Assembly: GCA_028717405.1 (NCBI GenBank)
Contig: JAQUNY010000103.1
Location: 1 to 6,286 of the forward strand
DNA length: 6,286 nucleotides
Direction of reading: 5' to 3'
DNA from: Eubacteriales bacterium
GTDB lineage: Bacteria > Bacillota > Clostridia > JAQUNY01
Of the stretch, positions 1 to 5,353 are shown in pieces. The translations under genes were made by a program, and so were the position numbers. The notes under the pieces are model-generated. The model saw only the letters and a list, made by a program, of their open reading frames with translations. It ran no database searches and was not told the DNA's origin. The stretch's first letter is position 1; every line of letters begins with the position of its first letter.

Positions 1-1
1 C

Positions 2-415
2 TGGAACTATCTTATAAAAAATCCTTCTGTCGTATCAATGAGGATCGTTGTGAAGGACGAAATGCTTATAAGAGGAAGCACCGCAGATTCTGCTCCCATG
101 ATACCCCCGCTGCAAAGGATACGCCCGGTAAGCACATTGAAGGAAAAATTCTTCTCAGATCCCCACATGAAGGAAATCGTCATGATAGAAGGATGTCTCA
201 GGCGCTGTGACGCCCTCGACATGAAAATCATCGACGGTATAGCCGGTGGCAAATCCTATGAAACCCTCGCAGATGAGCTTTTTGTTTCGCCCGGGACCAT
301 TCATTACCGAGCATCGGCGATTTACCGGGCAGCAGGCGTGGCCGGCAGAAGCTCATACGAAGATTTACTGAGCAGGTATATCGATTCTTCTGTGAAAATA
401 TCAGATTTCTTCTGA
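2..415 (+). CDS. LuxR-type HTH transcriptional regulator, C-terminal part (5' truncated by window edge)
   Basis: The frame is open from base 2 to the TGA at 413-415, so the gene starts outside the window; the ATG at 38 is probably internal, with no ribosome binding site in front of it. The visible 137 residues end in a helix-turn-helix of LuxR/GerE type. The run SYETLADELFVSPGTIHYR matches the usual scanning and recognition helices (family pattern: nkeIAeeLfiSegTVk.H), and it is followed by a short helix (AIYRAAGVAGRSSYEDLLSR) like the dimerisation helix of the family. The N-terminal visible part (VVSMRIVVKDEMLIRGSTA) could be the end of a sensor or receiver domain but is too short to classify. 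The gene converges on the oxidoreductase/TIM-barrel cluster, so regulation of that cluster is possible but only inferred. The assignment to an HTH regulator is fairly safe; the ligand and input domain are unknown. Confidence 0.72.
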   Translation, partial: WNYLIKNPSVVSMRIVVKDEMLIRGSTADSAPMIPPLQRIRPVSTLKEKFFSDPHMKEIVMIEGCLRRCDALDMKIIDGIAGGKSYETLADELFVSPGTIHYRASAIYRAAGVAGRSSYEDLLSRYIDSSVKISDFF

Positions 416-419
416 TACT
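396..419 (-). terminator. Weak stem-loop between convergent genes, candidate terminator
   Basis: TATCAGA (399-405) and TCTGATA (411-417) form a perfect 7-bp stem with a 5-nt loop. On the - strand a G-U and an A-T pair can lengthen it, and the stem runs straight into TTTTC, as a weak intrinsic terminator would for the TIM-barrel gene ending at 458. The stem is AT-rich and overlaps the last codons of the LuxR-type gene on the + strand. After it the + strand reads a loose T-rich stretch, so action in both directions is possible but weaker. Confidence 0.35.
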
Positions 420-457
420 GATTTAATCTTTGTTTTAAATTGAGCTTCTTTCCTGTA

Positions 458-1249
458 TCAGAGAAGATGCCCGAATTTATTTTTGAGCGCGCTGATACAA
501 AGCTCAACACCCTTCATGTCGGTGTAAAGGGTCTCGCACTCATATTCAATAATGTATATGAATGTTCCGCCTTTTTCCCTGCAGAATTTCATGATGAACT
601 CATAATCATTCGCATCATCAGGATCACCGATCATTGTAGCAAACTCGTTTTTATACGAATATGGCTTAATATGAACTATCTGTGAACGTCCGGCAGCCTT
701 CGAAATTTCGCTGTTCAGGTCTGCTCCGCCTTTAAGTGCGTTGCCTGTGTCGATCTGCATCAGAAAGTTTTCAGCTGTGTTTTCGCGTAAAAAGCTCCAT
801 ATGGTCTTGCCTGTCCCGGGGACTTCGGTGAACTCAAAATTATGGTTATGGTATCCGGTGAACATACCGTATTTTGAGAGTTTTTCGACAAGGGCATTCA
901 TCTTCTCTGCAGTTTGTTTGAGCGCATCAGAGGTTTCAAGCATATTGTGGGGCATGCTCGATATTACAAGATATTTATTTCCTATAACGCTGTTATACTC
1001 TACAGTTGTGTTAAAGCTCTCTTCTGAACCGAGCAGAGAATTGTAGGACACATGGGCGCTTGAGCAGTACAACCCTGTATCCGCAAGCGCTTTAGCTACC
1101 CTGGCCGCTTCATATTGAGGCGCTCCGGCAAATTCGACAGCATCATATCCGAAGCCCCTGACCTTTTCCAAAGTGCCTTCAAGATCCTGCGCGAGCGTCT
1201 TCCTTACAGAATACAATTCAAGTCCTATCGGTATTTTTTTTACTGACAT
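458..1249 (-). CDS. Sugar phosphate isomerase/epimerase-type TIM-barrel protein
   Basis: A 263-residue cytosolic protein of the xylose-isomerase-like TIM-barrel superfamily (COG1082 / AP_endonuc_2), whose members isomerise or epimerise sugars and inositol-like polyols, usually with a divalent metal. Family marks in order: GLELYSVR (9-16), the first barrel strand typical of the group; the strand ending GYDAVEFAG (34-42); YHNHNFEF (133-140); QIDTGN (165-170); IVHIKPY (191-197); and IIEYE (233-237). D167, H193 and E235 are at positions where this superfamily normally holds metal or catalytic residues. Length fits the family (about 260-290 residues). An earlier in-frame ATG at 1318 would add 23 residues, but the ATG at 1249 has a good AAAGGA site 7 nt upstream and puts the first barrel strand near the N terminus. 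It lies 87 bp behind the FAD oxidoreductase on the same strand, so both are probably in one operon. The exact substrate cannot be read from the sequence. Confidence 0.85.
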   Translation of the reverse strand: MSVKKIPIGLELYSVRKTLAQDLEGTLEKVRGFGYDAVEFAGAPQYEAARVAKALADTGLYCSSAHVSYNSLLGSEESFNTTVEYNSVIGNKYLVISSMPHNMLETSDALKQTAEKMNALVEKLSKYGMFTGYHNHNFEFTEVPGTGKTIWSFLRENTAENFLMQIDTGNALKGGADLNSEISKAAGRSQIVHIKPYSYKNEFATMIGDPDDANDYEFIMKFCREKGGTFIYIIEYECETLYTDMKGVELCISALKNKFGHLL

Positions 1250-1256
1250 GATATCA

Positions 1257-1262
1257 TCCTTT
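1257..1262 (-). promoter_or_regulatory. Ribosome binding site deciding the TIM-barrel start
   Basis: AAAGGA on the - strand lies 7 nt before the ATG at 1249. The alternative ATG at 1318 has no purine-rich sequence at a suitable distance, so 1249 is preferred. Confidence 0.65.
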
Positions 1263-1336
1263 CCTGTTATCAAATTACATGCATAAAAATTAATCTCATA
1301 AAACTTATATAATTTCATGCATGATGTTATTTTGAG

Positions 1337-2692
1337 CTAAATATGCCCTATGTCGACCTTTTCTCCAATTTCCGGTGTTTCGTCGCCAAGCTTCCTTACA
1401 AGGCTCTTATTGCTTCCCGAAGCTTCGGTCCCGCCTATGGGAGCGCCTTCAGGGATCAGTTCATCCGGGAAATGCACCATTATACCTGCAGCCGATAAAT
1501 CTGACTGAAGAGTTTTTATATCAACATCAGACACTGGCTTGCCCGACTCTATTGCCAGTGAAGCGGCAATCCCGGCTGCCTGGCCTGTAACGATTGCCGG
1601 AGGTATGACCCTCAGCAGGTCCCAGCCATATCCAATACCGGAGGCTGATCTCCCCGCGGTGATAATGTTGTCAAATCCCTTTCTGCACAGGCATCTCAAG
1701 GGTACTTCATATAGAAAGTCACGTCTCTCGAAGTCACATATGGCGCTTATTGAATCGTCAAAATGCACATATCTGTCTTCTTCTTTCAAAATATAATCTC
1801 CCTGTAAGCAGCGGGTCGTCCTGTACTGCATCATGCCTGGAAGGGTCACTATATCTCTGGAAAAGCGGTCTTCTTTTTTTATGTTTTCCAGAAGCCTGAT
1901 CTGGTTCTTAATCAAAAATTCTGTTACATCCTGCGCATCTGTACCCTTAAAAAACTTCATTCCTTCGGGATGATTTTTGCCGTAGAGATTGGCGCCTCCT
2001 CCGGATCTTCCTGTAAAGGCAGCATTGATTTTTCCTGATTCGGCAGCTTTTTTACAGCTTTCAATTGTAATTGCCTTTGTTGAATAAATGAAATAATTCC
2101 TGCCCTGCATGGTAGGTATACCCGCTCTGAAAAGTATGTCTGAATCGCCGGTCATGTCGGCTGTTATTTTGCCTTCATAGTATTCTCTTCCGGATTTATT
2201 TTCAACGATCAATCCTTTGCAGCGGGTGCCTTCCATGACCGGTTTGGATACTACTGAATCAAAGAGCAGCTCGACGCCTTCCTCAACAAGCGATTCAAGC
2301 AGTGTGAGGGCAAATATATTCGGTGAAAACCTGTTTATATATCTCTTTTCAGTCGGTTCTGAAGGCTCCCCGTCTTTCCACTCGTCCGGGATGGTGTCAT
2401 AGCTGTATTTAGCGGAAAGCCTGAGCAGCTCTTCAGCCATGCCGAAAATGATTTGCTTGCCGCGCCCGTTGCACATCGGTACAAAAAGATTGACCAGCCC
2501 CAGCGTTGCCAATCCGCCGAGCATCATGCTTTTTTCTATCAGCAGCACAGACCTTCCGGCCCTCCTTGCGGCAAGCGCCGTTGCAACACCGGCGACGCCT
2601 CCTCCGGCTACAATAAGGTCAAATGAACCCATATGAGGGACTTTGCCATATTCGTCGATCAATTTTGAACTAACTGTTTTTGCCTGAATCAT
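1337..2692 (-). CDS. FAD-dependent oxidoreductase (FAD_oxidored family)
   Basis: A 451-residue flavoprotein of the FAD_oxidored type (Pfam PF12831). The N terminus carries the dinucleotide-binding fold: strand FDLIVAGGGVAG (24-35) with the GxGxxG glycines at 30, 32 and 35, followed by a helix and LLIEK, with E53 placed to bind the adenosine ribose. Other family marks are LGGLAT (58-63), ADMTGDSDILFRAG (178-191, the second FAD-contact motif) and the C-terminal AGRSASG...VIPPAIVTGQAAG (346-374), a conserved FAD-binding end motif. No signal peptide or membrane segment is seen. The last 35-40 residues after HFPDELIPEG are Gly/Ser/Glu-rich and look like a poorly conserved tail. The start at 2692 (MIQAKTV) is chosen over an in-frame ATG at 2764, because 2764 lies upstream of the likely transcription start and lacks a ribosome binding site; even at 2692 only a weak GGA is present, 8 nt upstream. 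First gene of the probable operon with the TIM barrel. Substrate unknown; a sugar- or polyol-derived compound is inferred from the neighbour. Confidence 0.85.
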   Translation of the reverse strand: MIQAKTVSSKLIDEYGKVPHMGSFDLIVAGGGVAGVATALAARRAGRSVLLIEKSMMLGGLATLGLVNLFVPMCNGRGKQIIFGMAEELLRLSAKYSYDTIPDEWKDGEPSEPTEKRYINRFSPNIFALTLLESLVEEGVELLFDSVVSKPVMEGTRCKGLIVENKSGREYYEGKITADMTGDSDILFRAGIPTMQGRNYFIYSTKAITIESCKKAAESGKINAAFTGRSGGGANLYGKNHPEGMKFFKGTDAQDVTEFLIKNQIRLLENIKKEDRFSRDIVTLPGMMQYRTTRCLQGDYILKEEDRYVHFDDSISAICDFERRDFLYEVPLRCLCRKGFDNIITAGRSASGIGYGWDLLRVIPPAIVTGQAAGIAASLAIESGKPVSDVDIKTLQSDLSAAGIMVHFPDELIPEGAPIGGTEASGSNKSLVRKLGDETPEIGEKVDIGHI

Positions 2693-2759
2693 TTTGTAAT
2701 TCCGACTTCGCTTACAGCCGGTCCTTTCGTTGTTTTTTTGAAGATGTAATCTGAATAAC

Positions 2760-2789
2760 ATCATAACATTATAACTTAAACATTATCAA
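2760..2789 (-). promoter_or_regulatory. Candidate promoter of the oxidoreductase/TIM-barrel operon
   Basis: On the - strand TTGATA (2784-2789) is followed after 18 bp by TATGAT (2760-2765); each box matches the sigma-70/sigma-A consensus at five of six positions. Transcription would begin near 2753, giving a leader of about 60 nt before the ATG at 2692. A second TATAAT at 2768-2773 lies in the spacer but has no matching -35 box. Confidence 0.5.
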
Positions 2790-2806
2790 CAGTGTTGACA
2801 ATGTTT
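2778..2806. promoter_or_regulatory. 29-bp palindrome overlapping the promoter, candidate operator
   Basis: AAACATTATCAACA (2778-2791), a central G, then TGTTGACAATGTTT (2793-2806). The arms are 14 bp with a single mismatch (2785 against 2799). The left arm contains the -35 box TTGATA of the predicted operon promoter, so a bound dimer would block RNA polymerase. The core does not match a catabolite-responsive (cre) element. Which regulator binds it is not visible in the window. Confidence 0.55.
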
Positions 2807-2826
2807 TTGATTTTCAGATAAACGGC

Positions 2827-2876
2827 ATTATACCGGCATTCATACATCAATATGTTATGCATGATACCGGTATAAT
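2827..2876. repeat. Inverted pair of ATTATACCGG / CCGGTATAAT sites
   Basis: ATTATACCGG at 2827-2836 and its exact reverse complement CCGGTATAAT at 2867-2876 are separated by 30 bp. The right copy lies within the perfect palindrome ATACCGGTAT (2864-2873), and the left reads ATACCGGCAT (2830-2839), one base from the same palindrome. The centres are 34 bp apart. The arrangement suits two binding sites for a dimeric regulator upstream of the operon promoter, or an RNA hairpin; each copy also contains a -10-like TATAAT pointing outward. Confidence 0.4.
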
Positions 2877-2930
2877 ATGTTTTGCCTTATGTTTCCCATA
2901 AATTCTAAAAATCATCAGACTTAAGAGCAG

Positions 2931-3005
2931 GTTCTACATGTCACCCTTATAGCCAGTTCTATGCATCACCCTTAGGGCAAGTTCTATGCGTCACCCTTTT
3001 TGCTT
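2931..3005. repeat. Three head-to-tail 25-bp repeats
   Basis: GTTCTA recurs at 2931, 2956 and 2981, exactly 25 bp apart, and each copy continues into a TCACCCTT block (2941, 2966 and 2991). The second and third copies share GTTCTATGC. The third copy decays after TCACCCTTTTTG. The array lies 30 bp past the stop of the helix-hairpin-helix gene, in its downstream untranslated region. No open frame or strong stem-loop is formed by the unit. Confidence 0.75.
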
Positions 3006-3012
3006 TGATATC

Positions 3013-3034
3013 CCGGCGTAAAACAAGTCGCCGG
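3013..3034. other. GC-rich stem-loop downstream of the helix-hairpin-helix gene
   Basis: CCGGCG (3013-3018) pairs perfectly with CGCCGG (3029-3034) around a 10-nt loop, 2 bp beyond the stop codon at 3037. On the - strand the stem is followed by an A-rich and not a T-rich stretch, so it is not a standard intrinsic terminator; it may protect the 3' end of the transcript. Confidence 0.35.
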
Positions 3035-3036
3035 TC

Positions 3037-3441
3037 TTAGTACTCGAGTTTGCGCGGGAGCTGCGAAGCCTGTTTGATCCAGTCTTCCAATTGCTCTTGT
3101 GTGGGGAGCTTTCTTACGAGCTCTTTCTTCTCATTCACTTCCTGCATCTTCTTGTAAAGATTTGCGGCGTTTCTGTTTGCCAATTCAGGAACAGTGTCAA
3201 CACCTGCGGCTTCCAGGAGCTCGGAGTATTCCCCGCCTATTCCTTTCACCCTCGAAAGGTCTGCATGGTTGGCCCACTTCAGGATCAGCTTTTCGGAGAT
3301 CCCGCTTTTTTCGGCAAGGGCAGTCCTTCCTTTTTTAGTGACACATGCATCAAGTAAAGCTTCAATTGATTTTATGCCAACTTCCTGAAGCTTAACTTCA
3401 TACGCTTCACCAATTCCTTCTATAACATTTAGTTTTGCCAT
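3037..3441 (-). CDS. DUF4332-like helix-hairpin-helix protein
   Basis: A 134-residue soluble protein with two helix-hairpin-helix motifs: IEGIGEAYEVKLQEVGI (7-23) and VKGIGGEYSELLEAAGV (65-81). Each has the GIG hairpin typical of non-specific DNA-backbone binding, and together they resemble the DUF4332 domain (Pfam PF14229), a paired-HhH domain related to nucleic-acid-binding proteins. Residues 95-130 form a charged, helical tail (KKMQEVNEKKELVRKL). Binding to DNA or nucleotide is inferred; the cellular role of the family is not established. The ATG at 3441 is secure, with GGGAGGAA lying 6-8 nt upstream. The gene stands alone: it has its own distant candidate promoter, 21-bp repeats directly before its ribosome binding site and 25-bp repeats after its stop. 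Confidence 0.8.
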   Translation of the reverse strand: MAKLNVIEGIGEAYEVKLQEVGIKSIEALLDACVTKKGRTALAEKSGISEKLILKWANHADLSRVKGIGGEYSELLEAAGVDTVPELANRNAANLYKKMQEVNEKKELVRKLPTQEQLEDWIKQASQLPRKLEY

Positions 3442-3447
3442 TTTTAC

Positions 3448-3455
3448 TTCCTCCC
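3448..3455 (-). promoter_or_regulatory. Strong ribosome binding site of the helix-hairpin-helix gene
   Basis: GGGAGGAA on the - strand, with GGGAGG 8 nt before the ATG at 3441. It lies in a degenerate extra unit of the adjoining 21-bp repeat: 3448-3468 matches the neighbouring unit at 13 of 21 positions. Confidence 0.7.
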
Positions 3456-3468
3456 TTTTATTGTAATG

Positions 3469-3594
3469 CCTGTCCGCTTTATCGTAGTGCCTGTCCGCTT
3501 TATCGTAATTCCTGTTCGCTTTATTTTAGTGCCTGTCAGCTTTATTTTAGTACCTGTCCGCTTTATTTTAGTACCTGTCCGCAATTGCTCCTGT
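3469..3594. repeat. Six tandem 21-bp repeats in the leader of the helix-hairpin-helix gene
   Basis: CCTGTCCGCTTTAT-type units start at 3469, 3490, 3511, 3532, 3553 and 3574, with an unvarying 21-bp period. The first two continue with CGTA and the next three with TTTA, so there are two subtypes, as expected from stepwise duplication. The sixth is complete only for its first nine bases and then runs into CTCCTGTCCCC. A seventh, degenerate unit at 3448-3468 contains the ribosome binding site. Because 21 is divisible by three, the + strand stays open with a seven-residue repeat (CPLYRSA-like), but that frame has no ribosome binding site and overlaps a real gene, so it is not called. Confidence 0.85.
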
Positions 3595-3925
3595 CCCCAA
3601 ATTCCTTCGACCGAGAGTTGATTAAAGCAGTTTCTAAATACATATAATGACTAATATACCCATAATTCTTATTAATTCATTAGATTTACTATATAATTAT
3701 TATAATTATTCCTCGAAATTCAAAAATTTTTTTATATAATAAAACCAATAAATTTTATCTATACTACTATACTATATTACCGTTTTTGCAGATGTCAAAC
3801 AATATCCTGATATTTATGATAAAAATAGTGTAATTTTTATAAACATCATCTCAGCGAACATCATCTCTTTTTGTTCCTTTTCATTGCTGCTGTCATCTTA
3901 TTATGCTATTTAAAATATACTTTGT
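3595..3925. other. AT-rich intergenic region without a gene
   Basis: About 330 bp between the 21-bp repeats and the end of asd, very AT-rich, with no open frame that has a ribosome binding site on either strand. It holds a candidate - strand promoter (3771-3798) and an 11-bp direct repeat AACATCATCTC at 3842-3852 and 3857-3867. No clear intrinsic terminator for asd is visible. Confidence 0.6.
3771..3798 (-). promoter_or_regulatory. Candidate promoter of the helix-hairpin-helix gene
   Basis: On the - strand a perfect TTGACA (3793-3798) is followed after 16 bp by TATAGT (3771-3776). Transcription would start near 3764, giving a leader of about 320 nt that includes all the 21-bp repeats. No other - strand gene lies between it and the ATG at 3441. 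Confidence 0.45.
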
Positions 3926-5017
3926 TCAAATGTATCCTTCGCTGACGAGTAACTCGGCTGTCAGAATCCCTCCGCCTGCGGCTCCCCTTATAGTATTGTG
4001 TGAAAGGCATATAAATTTATAATCAAAAATATTATCCTCTCTCAGCCTCCCTGCCGTTATCCCCATTCCATTCCCAAAGTCTCTGTCTTTTATAGTCTGT
4101 GGTCTGTCAGGCTCGTCAAAATACTTAATGAAGGGCTTTGGTGCAGATGGCAAGCCCTTTTTTTGCGGTATTGTCTCAAACGATTCCCATTTCTTTATTA
4201 TTTCTTCTTTTGAAGGTTTCTTCTTAAAAGAAACGGAAACGGCAGCCAAATGGCCGTCCGATACCGGCACTCTGACACATTGTGAAGATATTACAGGCAA
4301 AACGGCATTCACTATTATCCCGTCAGAGAGTACTCCCCATATCTTCAGCGGTTCTTTCTCACTTTTTTCTTCCTCTCCTCCAATATACGGGATCACATTG
4401 TCTATGATTTCAGGCCAGTCAGAAAACACTTTACCACTTCCGGAAATTGCCTGATATGTACATACTGACAATCTGACAGGCCCATACTCCATAAGCGGAT
4501 GTATAGCCGGGACATAGCTTTGGATGGAACAATTAGGCTTAACGGCAATAAAGCCTCTTTTTGTTCCAAGCCTTTTTTTCTGGTTTTCTATAACCGCGAT
4601 ATGCTCCGGATTGATTTCCGGAATTACCATGGGCACATCTGAAGTATACCTGTGAGCTGAATTATTGGAAATCACAGGCACTTCATTTTTTGCATATTCC
4701 TCTTCAAGACGTCTTATCTCATCTTTGTTCATATCGACGGCGCAAAATACAAAATCAGAATTCTCACAGATATCCTTTATATCTGCCACATCCCGTACAA
4801 CCATATTCGAAACAGACTCCGGTATATCCGCTTTCAGCTTCCATCTCCCGTTAACCGCTTCAGCATAAGTTTTACCTGCAGAACGGCTGCTTGCGGCAAC
4901 CTCTGTAATTTCAAACCATGGATGCCCCTGAAGCAGAGTTACAAACCTTTGTCCAACAAAGCCCGTTGCTCCGAGGATCCCCGCCCTTAATTTTTCCCTT
5001 ACCTTTATTCCTGCCAT
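3926..5017 (-). CDS. asd: Aspartate-semialdehyde dehydrogenase
   Basis: Converts L-aspartyl-4-phosphate to L-aspartate-4-semialdehyde with NADPH, the branch-point step to lysine/diaminopimelate, threonine and methionine; cytosolic. The 363-residue length and motifs fit the archaeal/fungal-like class, which is also found in Clostridia. NADP fold: GILGATGFVGQR (13-24). Active site: C163 in KPNCSIQ is the nucleophile, followed by YQAISGSGK (188-196). R249 and H256 in RVPVSDGH match the substrate arginine and the catalytic histidine, with the seven-residue spacing known from the E. coli enzyme (R267/H274). The C terminus NTIRGAAGGGILTAELL (341-357) is the conserved end motif. An in-frame GTG at 5026 is possible, but the ATG at 5017 is preferred because AGGTGA lies 5 nt upstream of it. 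All key residues are intact, so it should be functional. It has its own promoter, and no other lysine or threonine pathway gene is in view. Confidence 0.95.
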   Translation of the reverse strand: MAGIKVREKLRAGILGATGFVGQRFVTLLQGHPWFEITEVAASSRSAGKTYAEAVNGRWKLKADIPESVSNMVVRDVADIKDICENSDFVFCAVDMNKDEIRRLEEEYAKNEVPVISNNSAHRYTSDVPMVIPEINPEHIAVIENQKKRLGTKRGFIAVKPNCSIQSYVPAIHPLMEYGPVRLSVCTYQAISGSGKVFSDWPEIIDNVIPYIGGEEEKSEKEPLKIWGVLSDGIIVNAVLPVISSQCVRVPVSDGHLAAVSVSFKKKPSKEEIIKKWESFETIPQKKGLPSAPKPFIKYFDEPDRPQTIKDRDFGNGMGITAGRLREDNIFDYKFICLSHNTIRGAAGGGILTAELLVSEGYI

Positions 5018-5022
5018 TCCAC

Positions 5023-5028
5023 TCACCT
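5023..5028 (-). promoter_or_regulatory. Ribosome binding site deciding the asd start
   Basis: AGGTGA on the - strand lies 5 nt before the ATG at 5017. The upstream GTG at 5026 falls within this site and has no purine-rich sequence of its own, so 5017 is the better start. Confidence 0.55.
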
Positions 5029-5108
5029 GCCGTTAAATTATTGTAACCAAAAATACTGACTCTGCTGCCAATTAGATAATTATCAGTAAATACGGATATA
5101 TTCACTAT

Positions 5109-5137
5109 ATTATATTCACAAGCCTCAGAATATGCAA
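5109..5137 (-). promoter_or_regulatory. asd: Candidate asd promoter
   Basis: On the - strand TTGCAT (5132-5137) is followed after exactly 17 bp by a perfect TATAAT (5109-5114). The start site would be near 5102, leaving a leader of about 85 nt. That leader holds only small AT-rich pairings (TACTGA 5054-5059 with TCAGTA 5083-5088, and the palindrome GATAATTATC at 5075-5084) and is too short for a lysine riboswitch. Confidence 0.6.
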
Positions 5138-5140
5138 TAT

Positions 5141-5331
5141 CCAAAGAAAAGACAGGGTAAGACAGGGGACGGTTCTGTGTCTTGCTTAAATTATGTTGAT
5201 AAGACAGGGGACGGTTCTGTGTCTTGCTGGATAAGACGGGGGTTGTTTCATCTGCTTTGAGCTGTGGTTGATAAGACACAGAACCGTCCCCTGTCTTAAG
5301 ACACAGAACCGTCCCCTGTCTTGCCCCTGTC
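5141..5331 (-). terminator. Repeat hairpin followed by a T-rich tract, possible terminator of the surface-protein gene
   Basis: Reading the - strand from the stop codon at 5354, the repeat array can form a long GC-rich hairpin and is followed directly by TCTTTTCTTT (5148-5157 region). That is the layout of an intrinsic terminator and would separate this transcript from the asd promoter just downstream. Confidence 0.35.
5151..5331. repeat. Inverted array of four 25-bp palindromic repeats
   Basis: Two identical forward copies, core GGGGACGGTTCTGTGTCTT, lie at 5159-5183 and 5201-5225. Two exact reverse-complement copies lie at 5273-5297 and 5298-5322. Each unit begins AAGACA and ends TGTCTT, so it is itself an imperfect palindrome. 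A degenerate piece (AAGACGGGGG) sits at 5233-5242. The outer flanks extend the symmetry: GACAGGGTAAGACAGGGG at 5151-5168 faces CCCCTGTCTTGCCCCTGTC at 5313-5331. A transcript from either strand could fold into one long hairpin or several small ones. Such repeats are typical of clostridial intergenic DNA and resemble elements spread by REP-associated tyrosine transposases; no transposase is in the window, so the origin is inferred. Confidence 0.85.
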
Positions 5332-5353
5332 TTCCTGCAGCATCAGTTTCCCG

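Noticed and set aside
740..1046. + strand open frame of 101 codons inside the TIM-barrel gene
   Set aside because: Antisense shadow of a well-supported gene, without a ribosome binding site or recognisable domain.
1250..1318. Longer N terminus for the TIM-barrel protein starting at 1318
   Set aside because: No ribosome binding site, and the added residues precede the first barrel strand; the ATG at 1249 has AAAGGA at a good distance.
1278..1323. CATGCAT sites at 1278-1284 and 1316-1323 as an operator pair between the two operon genes
   Set aside because: ATGCAT is self-complementary and the surrounding bases are AT-rich, so the apparent inverted repeat is weak; no promoter is evident beside it.
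2693..2764. Longer N terminus for the FAD oxidoreductase starting at 2764
   Set aside because: The extra 24 residues are basic and unlike the family, there is no ribosome binding site, and the codon lies upstream of the predicted transcription start.
3435..3647. + strand open frame with a CPLYRSA-like seven-residue repeat
   Set aside because: It begins with TTG, has no ribosome binding site and overlaps the start of the helix-hairpin-helix gene; it is open only because the 21-bp repeat is a multiple of three.
5018..5102. Lysine riboswitch or T-box in the asd leader
   Set aside because: The predicted leader is about 85 nt, far shorter than a lysine riboswitch, and shows no T-box sequence or large GC-rich stems.
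4911..5279. - strand open frame of 122 codons across the repeats and the asd start
   Set aside because: Its sequence is made of translated repeat units (KTQNRPLSY twice) and it overlaps asd in another frame; no ribosome binding site.
5151..5331. CRISPR array
   Set aside because: The repeats are in both orientations, two of them directly adjoin without a spacer, and no cas gene is present.
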